DNA of 64,000 nt from Hassallia sp050875635 (lineage in GTDB: Bacteria; Cyanobacteriota; Cyanobacteriia; Cyanobacteriales; Nostocaceae): the NCBI RefSeq assembly GCF_050875635.1, contig NZ_JBPAOH010000008.1:1-64000 (forward strand), written 5' to 3'. Position 1 is the first letter of the stretch. Each line of letters begins with the position of its first letter. This document shows positions 42,580 through 51,980 of this stretch, piece after piece. Position numbers and translations under genes: made by a program. The notes beneath the pieces are model-generated. The model did no database searches and was not told where the DNA came from. It was given only the letters and a program-made list of their open reading frames with translations.

Positions 42580-43623
42580 TCAGCTTCCCAATGGTTGCAA
42601 AGCAGGTGTGTTAGAAGATGCTTCTAACAATTCGACATTGTTACAACTGCGCTCTAGTGCGGTGTCGAGTGAATATCTCGGCTGCCAATTTAAAATTTGT
42701 TTTGCACTTTGGTTGCTGAAGCGAAAATGCTTAAATCTGGCATCTAGCACTCTGGGAATAAAGATGCCAGGTAGCCTTGCTTTTCCCTTTAATACTCGTT
42801 GGTTGTATGTCCACATAATCCAGGCTATGAAGCGTATGAGTGTCCAATTGACAGGAATCAGACGGGGTATAGAAACTTGATGTTGCTTGAGTTTCTTAAC
42901 ATAGCCTCTCTGGGTGGGTAAGTTGTCATCAACGATATTCAAAGTTTGAGCGATCGCTTCATCGCATACAGCAGTAACAATTGCTTCTGCACAGTTTTCG
43001 ACATATGTCAATGGCATTGTTGCATAACCACCGATTCGCAACCACAGGTTGTCTGTCAATTTACCCCCAAGCAAACTACTCCAGAGGTTATCTCGTCCGT
43101 AAATTAATCCGGGACGGACAATCGTCACTTGTGCCGAGTGATTCTGCTCAAACTCGCGCACAAGTTGTTCTTGCAGCAGCTTGGTTTGAGCGTATTCATC
43201 TCGCTCAAGCGGATTACTTTCAATCAGTGAATCTTCGGTAATTGTTGTGCCAGATGAAATGCCCTGATAGTCATACACCGAAAAGGTACTAATATCAACT
43301 AGTCGCAACACACCAGCGGCAATCATCGCATCAAGCAAGTTTTCGGTAGCAATGACTGTGCCCGCAAATCGCGTGTAAAAGTCACCTTCTTTAGCGGCAG
43401 CCAGATGAATGACTGCATCCGTCCCCCGGACAGCATCGACAATACCATCTTTGCGGCGCAAATCTAAACGGATTAGCTCTATATTTGGGTGATTGTGCCA
43501 AGTTAAGTGCTTTTCATTACTAGATGGTCGCACAACTGCACGGACTTGATGTCCTTGTCGCAGTGCTTCGGCAACTACGTACTTTCCTAAGAAACCGGAC
43601 GCACCTGTTATTAATAACTTCAT
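42580..43623 (-). CDS. NAD-dependent epimerase/dehydratase (extended SDR)
   Basis: The 347-residue protein starts MKLLITGASGFLGKYVVAEA with the Rossmann GxxGxxG. The catalytic Tyr-x3-Lys is in ERDEYAQTKLLQEQLV and an active-site Ser/Thr in VDISTFSVYDYQ. The reaction may be 3-beta-HSD-like reduction or C4-epimerisation of a sugar nucleotide. Its start overlaps the stop of the Gfo/Idh gene by 4 bases (ATGA), so the two are translationally coupled and probably act on the same precursor. Confidence 0.87.
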   Translation of the reverse strand: MKLLITGASGFLGKYVVAEALRQGHQVRAVVRPSSNEKHLTWHNHPNIELIRLDLRRKDGIVDAVRGTDAVIHLAAAKEGDFYTRFAGTVIATENLLDAMIAAGVLRLVDISTFSVYDYQGISSGTTITEDSLIESNPLERDEYAQTKLLQEQLVREFEQNHSAQVTIVRPGLIYGRDNLWSSLLGGKLTDNLWLRIGGYATMPLTYVENCAEAIVTAVCDEAIAQTLNIVDDNLPTQRGYVKKLKQHQVSIPRLIPVNWTLIRFIAWIMWTYNQRVLKGKARLPGIFIPRVLDARFKHFRFSNQSAKQILNWQPRYSLDTALERSCNNVELLEASSNTPALQPLGS

Positions 43624-44672
43624 ACTCGATTCGCCTCCGATAGTAGGGCATTAACTAATCTATTTGTCCGTTCCATATCTGCAAAACTGATTGGTGGTGC
43701 TTTACCATCAATTAGTGCTGCATAAGTTTGGTCTAAAAGCCGATGCATTCCTTCATAAGGTGTTTTTTGCATAATCTTGTTACGAAAGTTAGTAAATGAT
43801 GCTCCAACCAAATCGCAACCGTTGACAAAATGATTTATTAGGGGAGATAGCAGTTCACCAGCGCGGGGAATGACACAACGCAGGTAAGGTTGAAACAAAT
43901 CAGTTTCGGCATAACCTTTGGAACCGCGCACTATGACGTTGAAAGCTTTGGGTGAGGTGTGAGCGCTGAATCGAATGCGAGCGTGACTAGAACCGGCGAT
44001 GGCGATCGCATCAAGATCGTCATACTTAAATAAATCTCCACCACCGTGATTGCTCCATGCAGCACTAACGCGGTCGAATTCGGGTATAAAGCGCACTATC
44101 AAGGAACACAAATGGGTAATGAAATCATGAATCACTCCTGCGGGCATTTTATGAATTGGATTAGGTAAGTTTTCGTCTGCGAATACTCCACCATCGCGAA
44201 CAGGAAGCGCTATTCTGACTGAAACTTCTTGTATTTCACCGAGAACGCCATCTGCAACTAATTTTTCAATTGCGAGGATTGTTTCATTAAAGCAGTAATT
44301 TTGGTTTTCAATCAGCCAGCGGTTATGAGATTTCGCTAAAGCCCAAAGTTCTTGAAATTCATCGTAGGTAGGTGCAATCGGCTTTTCACAAAATACGTGT
44401 GCGCCGGCTTCTAAGCAGTATGATGCAATTAGTTTGTGGGTATGAGGTGGAGTGAGAATGTGTACAACATCAGGCTTGATTTCATCTAACATTTGGCGAT
44501 AGTCGGTGTAAATTGAGTCAGCGCCAAATCGTTCTGCTGCATAAGAAGCAGACGCTTTTGAAAGGTCACAAACACTCTTCAAATGTGCGCGATCGCATGA
44601 CGCCAAAAAACTTAAATGCTCTTTAGAAATTGCCCCTGTCCCAATTACTGCTGATTTTAATTTAGTTGCCAT
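43620..44672 (-). CDS. Gfo/Idh/MocA-family oxidoreductase
   Basis: This 350-residue protein starts MATKLKSAVIGTGAISKEHL, the Rossmann NAD(P) motif. HILTPPHTHKLIASYCLEAG and FCEKPIAPTYDEF (the EKP motif with the conserved Lys) follow, then the C-terminal alpha/beta domain with DFITHLCSLIVRF. It oxidises or reduces sugar-derived substrates. I use the ATG at 44672, where family homology begins; a reading from 44741 overlaps the upstream gene and adds 23 non-homologous residues. An aaagga lies upstream, though at long spacing. Confidence 0.87.
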   Translation of the reverse strand: MATKLKSAVIGTGAISKEHLSFLASCDRAHLKSVCDLSKASASYAAERFGADSIYTDYRQMLDEIKPDVVHILTPPHTHKLIASYCLEAGAHVFCEKPIAPTYDEFQELWALAKSHNRWLIENQNYCFNETILAIEKLVADGVLGEIQEVSVRIALPVRDGGVFADENLPNPIHKMPAGVIHDFITHLCSLIVRFIPEFDRVSAAWSNHGGGDLFKYDDLDAIAIAGSSHARIRFSAHTSPKAFNVIVRGSKGYAETDLFQPYLRCVIPRAGELLSPLINHFVNGCDLVGASFTNFRNKIMQKTPYEGMHRLLDQTYAALIDGKAPPISFADMERTNRLVNALLSEANRV

Positions 44673-44724
44673 TAATACTATTTTTCCTTTATGTATATGT
44701 AGTGAGCGAGAAGAGCGCTCAACC

Positions 44725-45726
44725 TTAAGCTGAAGTCGCACTTTTGTATTCCATAATCGTGCGCTGTTGTTTGAACAACCGAGAAATATGAAACTTGATT
44801 TGACCTTGTACTTTGGGAAATTTTTCTAACACACAAAACAGACTATAAAGAATAGCATCTGTTGATTGATATCCACGTTTGAGTGTAAAGCGATAGACGC
44901 GATAAGCTAATGAAGCATAAGCCATAAATAATAAGAGTATGCTGAATCCTTGAGTTGGCAATATACAGGCGATCGCCAACAAAGGCAAAAACAAACCCCA
45001 AAACCAACTTCGCAAACTTTCTCTTACCCAGTGACGTTCCGGACTGCGACCATGTAGCCAAGCACCCTCAGCATAAGCATGACCATTGCGAATTTCCCGC
45101 TTCCACCACTGTCTAAAACGAGTGATTTGGGCATTATGCAATGTCATCTCTGCATCGATACGCCAAATTTTACCACCAGCTTGACGCAATCGCACACACA
45201 GTTCTGGTTCTTCACCGGCAATCAATGTCGGATTGAAGCCTCCTACTTTTTTTAAGGCAGTTACCCTCATCATCGAGTCACCACCACAAATGAGTGCTTC
45301 ACCAACAGGAGTATCCCATTCTATATCGCACAAGCGGTTATATATAGAATTATTTGGGAATTCTTCCCGACGCCGACCACAAACTACAACTACGTCAGAT
45401 TGAGTATTTAATTCATGTATTGCACTTTTCAACCATCCCTCAACAATTCGACAATCTCCATCTACAAATTGGACAAATTCAATATCTGGTTTGACTTGTA
45501 CTAAATATTCAAATCCTTTATTTCTAGCACGGGCAGCGGTGAACGGAATAGATAAATCAAGTTCTACTACATGGACACCAAGAGATTTCGCTAGTACCAC
45601 ACTATTATCTGTGGAACCGGAATCAACGTAGACTACGATTCTTGCTTCTTTGATTACTGATAGCAAGCACTCTTGAAGACGATTTCCTTCGTTGCGTCCG
45701 ATGACGACAATTCCAATAGACTGCAA
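44725..45726 (-). CDS. GT2 glycosyltransferase
   Basis: The 333-residue protein has the GT-A motifs IGIVVIGRNEGNRLQECLLS, VVYVDSGSTDNSVVLA and FVQFVDGDCRIVEGWLK (DxD), with AGEEPELCVRLRQAGGKIWR and a C-terminal membrane helix pair. I start it at the TTG at 45726 because a perfect ribosome-binding site, aggaggt, lies 6 bases upstream. The ATG/GTG-type start at 45834 would overlap the polymerase gene and add 36 residues that do not match the family. The inverting transfer of one sugar to the repeat unit is expected. Confidence 0.88.
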   Translation of the reverse strand: MQSIGIVVIGRNEGNRLQECLLSVIKEARIVVYVDSGSTDNSVVLAKSLGVHVVELDLSIPFTAARARNKGFEYLVQVKPDIEFVQFVDGDCRIVEGWLKSAIHELNTQSDVVVVCGRRREEFPNNSIYNRLCDIEWDTPVGEALICGGDSMMRVTALKKVGGFNPTLIAGEEPELCVRLRQAGGKIWRIDAEMTLHNAQITRFRQWWKREIRNGHAYAEGAWLHGRSPERHWVRESLRSWFWGLFLPLLAIACILPTQGFSILLLFMAYASLAYRVYRFTLKRGYQSTDAILYSLFCVLEKFPKVQGQIKFHISRLFKQQRTIMEYKSATSA

Positions 45727-45754
45727 TGTAAAACCTCCTGTTAAAATTCGTTTA

Positions 45755-46993
45755 TTATGTTGTATGCAGGTTGCTTTTTTGATTTCGAGTAAAAACAACT
45801 GTGGTAAACAAAACCCAATACAGGTTAGCACCATACAGCAAACAACTTTCTGTTACATTATTCATTGCTAGAAAGGTAAGATAAACTAATGGCCAAATTT
45901 CTTCTGGATTTTTAGTTACATAAGCTTGTTTTAATGCTCGAAGAAAAACTGTGAAATAACTAATTAAAAAAAGTGATAAGCCAATTAAGCCAACATCAAG
46001 TGCTAAATCAACAAAGCCATTGTGGGCGTGAGGTGCAATCCAGCCAGACGATATTGCTTGACCGGCTTCAACTGCATACTGACTATTAGGTGCCCAAAAT
46101 GCACCACGCCCATAACCTAATAATGGTCTTTCCATTAATCTAGTTAGTGCATAACCCCATATGGGCGTTCGTCCAGTTAAACTTGGGTCTCTTCCTAAAC
46201 CAGTTAACAGTTCAATCCAATAAGTTAAAACTAATACAGCGACACATCCCAGAATCAGAATTCCAATATTTGTGAAAACTACGCTTATTTTTCCCTGCCA
46301 GCGAAAGTTTTTATATAAAATTATTATTAATATAAGCACAAAAGAGAGAACAAGAGAAGTTTTTGAAGTTGAAAGTTCCATTAAGATTACCGAAAAAATC
46401 AACCCAGCCCATTTATATAAATTTGAGTTTTCTTTTGGGAGTAAAAAAAATGTGAATGAACTTAAAACCATCATGCTTCCCAGATGATTTTTGTGCCCGT
46501 ATATTCCTTTCCATGTTCCTAGATGTTCTACGAGTCCATCCGCTCCATGTATGCCAATATTTGGGTATCCAAGGGCAAAAATTATACTAATAATACTTCC
46601 TAAAAAGAAAGTATAAGCAACAAGTTGTACCTGCTCTTTCAAGCTAAATCGTATAGCAAAATATAAGCTAAACGAAGTCATCATTAAGATATCTCTGGCA
46701 TTAAATAACGTAACATCTGGAAATTCTGACCAGCTAAACGAGAGAAATGCTAATGCAGTTAATATACAGATGAAGATGTTTTGACTGACTGTGATTATTG
46801 TGCTTTTCCAGAAGACGCAAATGAGAATGCTTGACATTCCCCAAACAAGAAATATGATTAATGTGACAACGGCTTGTGGAAGCACAAGACCTAGAGAATG
46901 TACACCAAAGATTCCTGAGAAGAAACTTAAGCCTAAAACGATAAAACCTTTCTCGGCAAGTCTTAAAGATTTATTTTGACTTTTCTTTTTCAC
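45755..46993 (-). CDS. O-antigen ligase/polymerase family protein (Wzy-like)
   Basis: This 412-residue membrane protein has about eleven helices and the Wzy_C/O-antigen-ligase pattern. A large periplasmic loop follows WKGIYGHKNHLGSMMVLSSF, and a GRTPIWGYALTRLMERPLLG and YGRGAFWAPNSQYAV segment is typical of the family, with conserved Arg and His. In a cluster with Wzx and Wzc relatives it most likely polymerises the repeat unit. A ligase role cannot be excluded by sequence. Confidence 0.87.
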   Translation of the reverse strand: MKKKSQNKSLRLAEKGFIVLGLSFFSGIFGVHSLGLVLPQAVVTLIIFLVWGMSSILICVFWKSTIITVSQNIFICILTALAFLSFSWSEFPDVTLFNARDILMMTSFSLYFAIRFSLKEQVQLVAYTFFLGSIISIIFALGYPNIGIHGADGLVEHLGTWKGIYGHKNHLGSMMVLSSFTFFLLPKENSNLYKWAGLIFSVILMELSTSKTSLVLSFVLILIIILYKNFRWQGKISVVFTNIGILILGCVAVLVLTYWIELLTGLGRDPSLTGRTPIWGYALTRLMERPLLGYGRGAFWAPNSQYAVEAGQAISSGWIAPHAHNGFVDLALDVGLIGLSLFLISYFTVFLRALKQAYVTKNPEEIWPLVYLTFLAMNNVTESCLLYGANLYWVLFTTVVFTRNQKSNLHTT

Positions 46994-47036
46994 GGTTGAA
47001 ACATAAAAAAAGACAGATGAATTTGACGAAAAAGTT

Positions 47037-48251
47037 TTACGAGGTCTTATCTCTTTCTGTACGAACCCACACGCTTTGAGGTTTTACTAAAAATTGAAGA
47101 TAAACTGGTATCTTCCATAAAACGTAAAAAGGAATGGTTAAAAGTTCGTGTAGAGGTAAGTCTTGACGAGCGAATTTAGCCCAAGCGATAAGAATTGCCA
47201 TCAAGAAACAAAATCCCGCTGTAGCGACAATTGCTGCTGCTATCCATGATGTTGTGAAAATTGCAAACAGCAGAGAAACGATCATTAGTACTAACCAGAT
47301 AATAACAAGCAAAGATAGAGGTGGTACACACAAATCTAGAACACTCAGCAACAAGTCAAACCTTTTTTGCTTCACTGCTTCTTTGAGCAGAATGGGGACA
47401 TAAGTCTGCATATTTTGGAAATGACCGTGTTCCCAGCGAGTTCTTTGACTTTTTGCAGCTTGCGATTGCTGGGGCAAATACCCTGTTACTTTTGCTTGTT
47501 GGCAAAATACTGGTGTGTGTCCAGCTATGGTTAAATCCAAGCCTAGTTTTAAGTCTTCAACGAGGTGATCGTTGGCTAAATCACAAGAAAGAATGACTGA
47601 CCAAGGAAAAGCCATACCTGTACCCAGCAACGAGCAGGGCAGTCCCAAACGCGCTGTTCCACGGGGACGAACTAGGTTCTTGACGATGATAGAAAATTGA
47701 GAAACAAAGTCTTTTGAGGACTGAGAGTTTTTCGGTCTTACCATCAAGTAGGTAGCTTGAATCGGTCGCATAAGAGCGATCGCACGTTGAGTTAATTGTG
47801 CGATCGCATCTTCATAAACTGTACAATCAGCATCAATTATTACAACCACATCAGGAGGATCTGACTCAATGAACTGTAAGCCATAATCTAAAGCGTATCC
47901 TTTACCTTTGCGCTCAATATCGTGACGCTCAATAACTGTTGCACCCATTGCACGGGCTATCTCAGCTGTGGCATCATTACAATTATCCGCAACGACTACC
48001 AAGCGGTCTTGTTTTTTTAAAGCTGGGGTCAATTTTTCTAATGTTGAACCAATTACAACTTCTTCATTATGTGCTGGTACTAAAACAGTAACTTTGGTAT
48101 CTTGCCAATTATCTTTATCAGCAGCATCAGCCGTTTCAAACAGAGCCGCAATACATTCAATCAGAAAAAATAGGCAGAAAAAAAATAAAATTAATGCGCT
48201 CAATGACAAAGCAGTATTAATACATAAAGCCACGAAAGGGCTCATAGACAT
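47037..48251 (-). CDS. Processive-type GT2 glycosyltransferase with membrane helices
   Basis: The 404-residue protein has an N-terminal membrane helix, then a GT2 core: KVTVLVPAHNEEVVIGSTLE, VVVIIDADCTVYEDAIAQL (DxD), and the QxxRW motif in SQAAKSQRTRWEHGHFQNMQ. Two C-terminal helices and an interfacial segment follow. QxxRW is typical of cellulose- and hyaluronan-synthase relatives but also of single-transfer enzymes. The 18-bp gap to the methyltransferase gene indicates co-transcription. Confidence 0.86.
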   Translation of the reverse strand: MSMSPFVALCINTALSLSALILFFFCLFFLIECIAALFETADAADKDNWQDTKVTVLVPAHNEEVVIGSTLEKLTPALKKQDRLVVVADNCNDATAEIARAMGATVIERHDIERKGKGYALDYGLQFIESDPPDVVVIIDADCTVYEDAIAQLTQRAIALMRPIQATYLMVRPKNSQSSKDFVSQFSIIVKNLVRPRGTARLGLPCSLLGTGMAFPWSVILSCDLANDHLVEDLKLGLDLTIAGHTPVFCQQAKVTGYLPQQSQAAKSQRTRWEHGHFQNMQTYVPILLKEAVKQKRFDLLLSVLDLCVPPLSLLVIIWLVLMIVSLLFAIFTTSWIAAAIVATAGFCFLMAILIAWAKFARQDLPLHELLTIPFYVLWKIPVYLQFLVKPQSVWVRTERDKTS

Positions 48252-48269
48252 AGCATTATTACCTCGTAA

Positions 48270-49232
48270 TCAAGAACTTTTCTGGAGCCGAAAATACTGC
48301 TGAGTTTGATTTGGCTGTATAAATCGAAGACCTTCTGTTTGCAGAGTATTTACAAAGCTGGTTGTCACATGAGCCGGGATACGTTTAAGAGAAACAAATC
48401 CAGCTTGCTCGCACATTTTCTTTAAGGTGATAGGGGTAAAAGCATTAATATGTTCAAGTGGGTGAACAGCATGAAACTCTAAAAAACTTTTTGGTTGACT
48501 AATTCCTCGGCAATTAGAAACTTCAACAATTAAAATTCCTTTATCTTCCATTTTGTTGGCAATTTGCTTTAAAGTTGCTAAGGGGTCTTCAAGATGTTCT
48601 AATACTTGAAAAAGTGTTACGGCTTGTATTTTACCCATATCATAAAACTTTAAGCTTCCCAAGTTGTTGAAAATAGGGATGTCTGTTTTTGCAGCTCGTT
48701 CGTGACGGGTACTGCTGAAATCAATTCCGCAGACTTTAAAACCAAAAAGCTTTGCTAAAGCTAAAAAGTCTCCATCTCCACAGCCATAGTCTAAAATGCG
48801 AAATTGCTCTGTTGTATTTGATTTTATAAGCTTTCGCAGTCGTAAAAGATGTTTTGTATCTCGTCGTCCACGTTCAAACAGAATTTCTCGCTTATTATCT
48901 GTTTGATATTCTGCTTCCATACGTTCAATTTGGGCATCATTAATCCACTGGCTATACAACAAATTTAACCATTCTGGTGTGAGAATCCGCTGATGAAAAA
49001 CCATACCACAGGTATCACAACTAATTAAAGAAAAAGTTTCTTCTTTTAGTAGTGCGATGACATCTTCGCTGTAGTGACATTTCTCAATAAAAGAGCGAGT
49101 GGGTTCGGAAGTAAATTTTCCTTGCCAAAGCGGATGTAATTTAGAAGAACCGCAGCTTATGCAGTGCGATCGCTCTCGAAATGCAACACTTTTTTTAGAG
49201 AGCAATTCTGAATTGAGGTTATGTTTAGTCAT
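48270..49232 (-). CDS. SAM-dependent methyltransferase with zinc-ribbon-like N-terminus
   Basis: This 320-residue protein starts with two Cys pairs (SHCISCGSSKLHPLWQGKF and ISCDTCGMVFHQRIL), as in sugar C-methyltransferase and related families. A class I methyltransferase core follows: FRILDYGCGDGDFLALAKLF, IQAVTLFQVLEHLEDPLATL, and HPLEHINAFTPITLKKM. It would methylate a sugar or the chain end of the polysaccharide. It lies in the operon between Wzc and the GT2 gene. Confidence 0.86.
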   Translation of the reverse strand: MTKHNLNSELLSKKSVAFRERSHCISCGSSKLHPLWQGKFTSEPTRSFIEKCHYSEDVIALLKEETFSLISCDTCGMVFHQRILTPEWLNLLYSQWINDAQIERMEAEYQTDNKREILFERGRRDTKHLLRLRKLIKSNTTEQFRILDYGCGDGDFLALAKLFGFKVCGIDFSSTRHERAAKTDIPIFNNLGSLKFYDMGKIQAVTLFQVLEHLEDPLATLKQIANKMEDKGILIVEVSNCRGISQPKSFLEFHAVHPLEHINAFTPITLKKMCEQAGFVSLKRIPAHVTTSFVNTLQTEGLRFIQPNQTQQYFRLQKSS

Positions 49233-49277
49233 CTTTATTACAAAAGAGTGGAAATTTTGCTATACCCCATGCCCGAT

Positions 49278-51473
49278 TTATTTGTACATCAAGTCGGAAA
49301 TCTCTATTTCAGGTTGTGCGACACTCTGCCCAACTCGACGTTTGGAGTTATAAAGATAGCTGTCAGGTTCCTGCTTGATATCGACACCGTTGGCAATAAT
49401 ACCCAAAATATTCGCTTCCGAACGATCTAGCAGCGACTTAGCGGCAGTAGCGCTAGCTAAATCTAAAACACCAGGTTGAGCTACTAATAAAACTCCATCC
49501 ACCATTTTTCCCAGAACTGCTGCATCAGCTGTGTTAACTAAAGGAGGAGTATCAAACACGATGTAGTCATAGCTTTGCGATAATTTATCAATCAAAGAAG
49601 TCATGCCATCGGAATCAATCAAAGCTAAGGGGTTAGGAGGTTGGACTCCCGCTGTGAGGACAGATAAATATTTTGTGACTTCTTGCACAGCTTGGGGAAA
49701 TTCATCTTGACCAACAATAATGTTACTTAAACCCACTGAGTTTATTAGACCCCACAATTGATGTTGCGATGGGGAATGCATATCTGCATCAACTAGTAAA
49801 ACTCGTCGTCCAGCTTGAGCTAACGCTCCAGATAAATTTGCACAAACTTCTGATTTTCCCTCTCCCGTCACAGAACTCGTGACTACAATTGTGCGGACTC
49901 TTTTATGGCTAATAAATTTTAAGTTTGCCTGAAGCATTTGATATGCTTGATGAGTCACTAAGCTAGGAGTAGAACCTACAATAAATTTATCGGCGATCGC
50001 ATCTTCCATCAAGTTAAGATAAATAGGTTTACTATTTGATTCAAACTTGGGAATTAGCCCGACTAAACTGTACTCAAAAAATATCTCGATTTCCTTAACT
50101 GTTTTTAAGGATTTATCAATTAAATCTACAAAAAAGGCAGCACTTACACCAAATAACAGACCGACAAATACACCACCTACTGCTAACAACAGTGTGACTT
50201 TAGATAAAATTGGTTTTTTCGGAGGTTGTGCAGCTTCAATTATTCTGGCATTTCCAATACTTTGCTTTTCTGCTATTTGAATATCTTTTTGTCTAGTTAC
50301 AAGGGTTTGGAAGTTAGTTTGGGCAACAGTCAATTTACGCTCTAAATCTCCTTGCTGCTTTTCTAAATTTGGCATAATAGCCAACCTTTGCTGATAAATT
50401 CGACGGATATTAGACAAAGTTTGTAATTTTTTCTCTAAACCCTGTCGTTGCACTTGTAATTGTAAATATTGAGTTGCTAGATTTTCCTTAATCTTTCCTA
50501 TCTGCAAATTGCCAACGGAAACGTTTTCTTTACTTCCTGTAACCTGTTCGATCCGCTGCTGTAATAACAAATTTAAATTTATTTCTTGATTCTTTAAGGA
50601 AATGATAGATGGATGATCGTCGGTGTAACCTGTTCTTTGAGTTGCTAGCTTAGTTTGCACTTTCTGTAACTCACCTAAAGCATCCTGTACACCAGGTATC
50701 TGACTGAGGGAAGTAATTTTTACAGCTTGCTTTCTTTGCAAATTTAATTGATTACCTACTTGTGCTTCTTGAGCGCTGATATCTGCAAGCATTGCTCTAG
50801 ATTGATTTATTTGCTCATCTAGTTGGGCAATATTGTTAATAGCAACGCTTGCTTCTTGTGGAAGCTCGATAATTTTATTTTTGTTTTTAAACTTACGTAC
50901 TGCCTCTGCTGCCCGATCTAATTCTTGTTGAGACAACTGTAATTGTTGTTTAATAAATTCAGCCGCTGCCAAGACTTGAGAGTTATTAGATTGAATATTA
51001 TTTTGAATATAAGATTGCATCACCTGATTGACTAGTGATGCTGATAATTCCGGTTTTTCTGATATGTAAGAAACTTTCAGTACATCTGTGCCAACAATCG
51101 GTTCAACTTTGATTTGAAGTGACTCTGGCTCTATGGGTTGACCTTTTTTATCTACTATGCCGACAATATTGATAGCTTCTCTTAAAATAGGTTTAGATTT
51201 TACAATTACAGCTTGCGTTGTTGAAGGATTAGCCTCACGTACTAAAGATTCTAGATCGCCGATTTTTTCTCCTGCTTTTGTTAGCGAAGAGATTCGATCT
51301 GATTTAAAAAGTAACATTCCACTTGCCTCGTATTTAGGTCCTTGCTTGAAAATCGCAAAACCTGATAATCCTACTGAAGCAAGAAAAACTGTCACCGCAA
51401 CTGTCCAGCGACGTTTTAAAATCAGCCAATATTGTTGAATCTCTATTTCTTCTGAATAATCTTTAGTCTGCAT
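49278..51473 (-). CDS. Wzc-like polysaccharide copolymerase/tyrosine autokinase
   Basis: The 731-residue protein has a Wzz-type N-terminal domain with two membrane helices (about residues 25-45 and 430-450) and a long periplasmic coiled coil. The C-terminal BY-kinase domain has Walker A VVTSSVTGEGKSEVCANLSG, Walker A' VLLVDADMHSPSQHQLW and Walker B YDYIVFDTPPLVNTAD. The C-terminal tail carries tyrosines (PDSYLYNSKRR, DLMYK), the usual autophosphorylation cluster but short. It controls chain length and export. I use the ATG at 51473, since the alternative TTG at 51494 only adds seven residues. Confidence 0.92.
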   Translation of the reverse strand: MQTKDYSEEIEIQQYWLILKRRWTVAVTVFLASVGLSGFAIFKQGPKYEASGMLLFKSDRISSLTKAGEKIGDLESLVREANPSTTQAVIVKSKPILREAINIVGIVDKKGQPIEPESLQIKVEPIVGTDVLKVSYISEKPELSASLVNQVMQSYIQNNIQSNNSQVLAAAEFIKQQLQLSQQELDRAAEAVRKFKNKNKIIELPQEASVAINNIAQLDEQINQSRAMLADISAQEAQVGNQLNLQRKQAVKITSLSQIPGVQDALGELQKVQTKLATQRTGYTDDHPSIISLKNQEINLNLLLQQRIEQVTGSKENVSVGNLQIGKIKENLATQYLQLQVQRQGLEKKLQTLSNIRRIYQQRLAIMPNLEKQQGDLERKLTVAQTNFQTLVTRQKDIQIAEKQSIGNARIIEAAQPPKKPILSKVTLLLAVGGVFVGLLFGVSAAFFVDLIDKSLKTVKEIEIFFEYSLVGLIPKFESNSKPIYLNLMEDAIADKFIVGSTPSLVTHQAYQMLQANLKFISHKRVRTIVVTSSVTGEGKSEVCANLSGALAQAGRRVLLVDADMHSPSQHQLWGLINSVGLSNIIVGQDEFPQAVQEVTKYLSVLTAGVQPPNPLALIDSDGMTSLIDKLSQSYDYIVFDTPPLVNTADAAVLGKMVDGVLLVAQPGVLDLASATAAKSLLDRSEANILGIIANGVDIKQEPDSYLYNSKRRVGQSVAQPEIEISDLMYK

Positions 51474-51575
51474 GTGAATTATCTGATTGTACAATATTCT
51501 TTAGTTATTGCTGAAAAACGCAAATGACTAAGGAAGTTCTTAACGAAACAACGTTTATTTTAGTTACTTATCTTG

Positions 51576-51980
51576 TTAATAGTAAGTTTTTACTGCATTT
51601 GGGGAACCACTTGCATTCCTCTGAGTAAATTCGCTAACGGTTGGATTACCTTCGGTATGAACTACTCCTACTGCTTGCTGCCATATTTTTGCTGGTGCAA
51701 CTGACACTTTGTATGTACAATTATCAGGCTTTTGAACATGATACCACTGGGTTTTTTGACAGCGATCGCACCAAAATGCTTCTAACCATTCACCTGTTAG
51801 ATGAATCGTTTGACTAGCCATTTTGACTTTTTTTTGCTTCAGCAAATCGATGCTGTCAAATAATGAATATTTTGGACTAACACTATGCAGATAGCATCCA
51901 TCAATCGGACAGTAGATAGACCGTCGCTTTGAACGTTTTCGATTTTGGTCACACCTTCTCTGCAATTTGACCTCTATCAT
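51576..51980 (-). CDS. Small protein with Cys-pair zinc-binding-like motifs
   Basis: The 134-residue basic protein has two Cys pairs, SIYCPIDGCYLHSVSPKY and LEAFWCDRCQKTQWYHVQKP, which look like a rubredoxin-type or zinc-ribbon site. YKVSVAPAKIWQQAVGVVHT and a Ser/Asn-rich end follow. I recognise no named family. It is the first gene of the polysaccharide cluster in transcription order, 102 bp before wzc, and could be a regulator or adaptor; that is only position-based. Confidence 0.65.
   Translation of the reverse strand: MIEVKLQRRCDQNRKRSKRRSIYCPIDGCYLHSVSPKYSLFDSIDLLKQKKVKMASQTIHLTGEWLEAFWCDRCQKTQWYHVQKPDNCTYKVSVAPAKIWQQAVGVVHTEGNPTVSEFTQRNASGSPNAVKTYY

Noticed and set aside
31160..51980. 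Assignment to the heterocyst envelope polysaccharide island
   Set aside because: The gene content is generic for Wzy-dependent polymers and none of the diagnostic neighbours such as a HepA-type ABC exporter is present.
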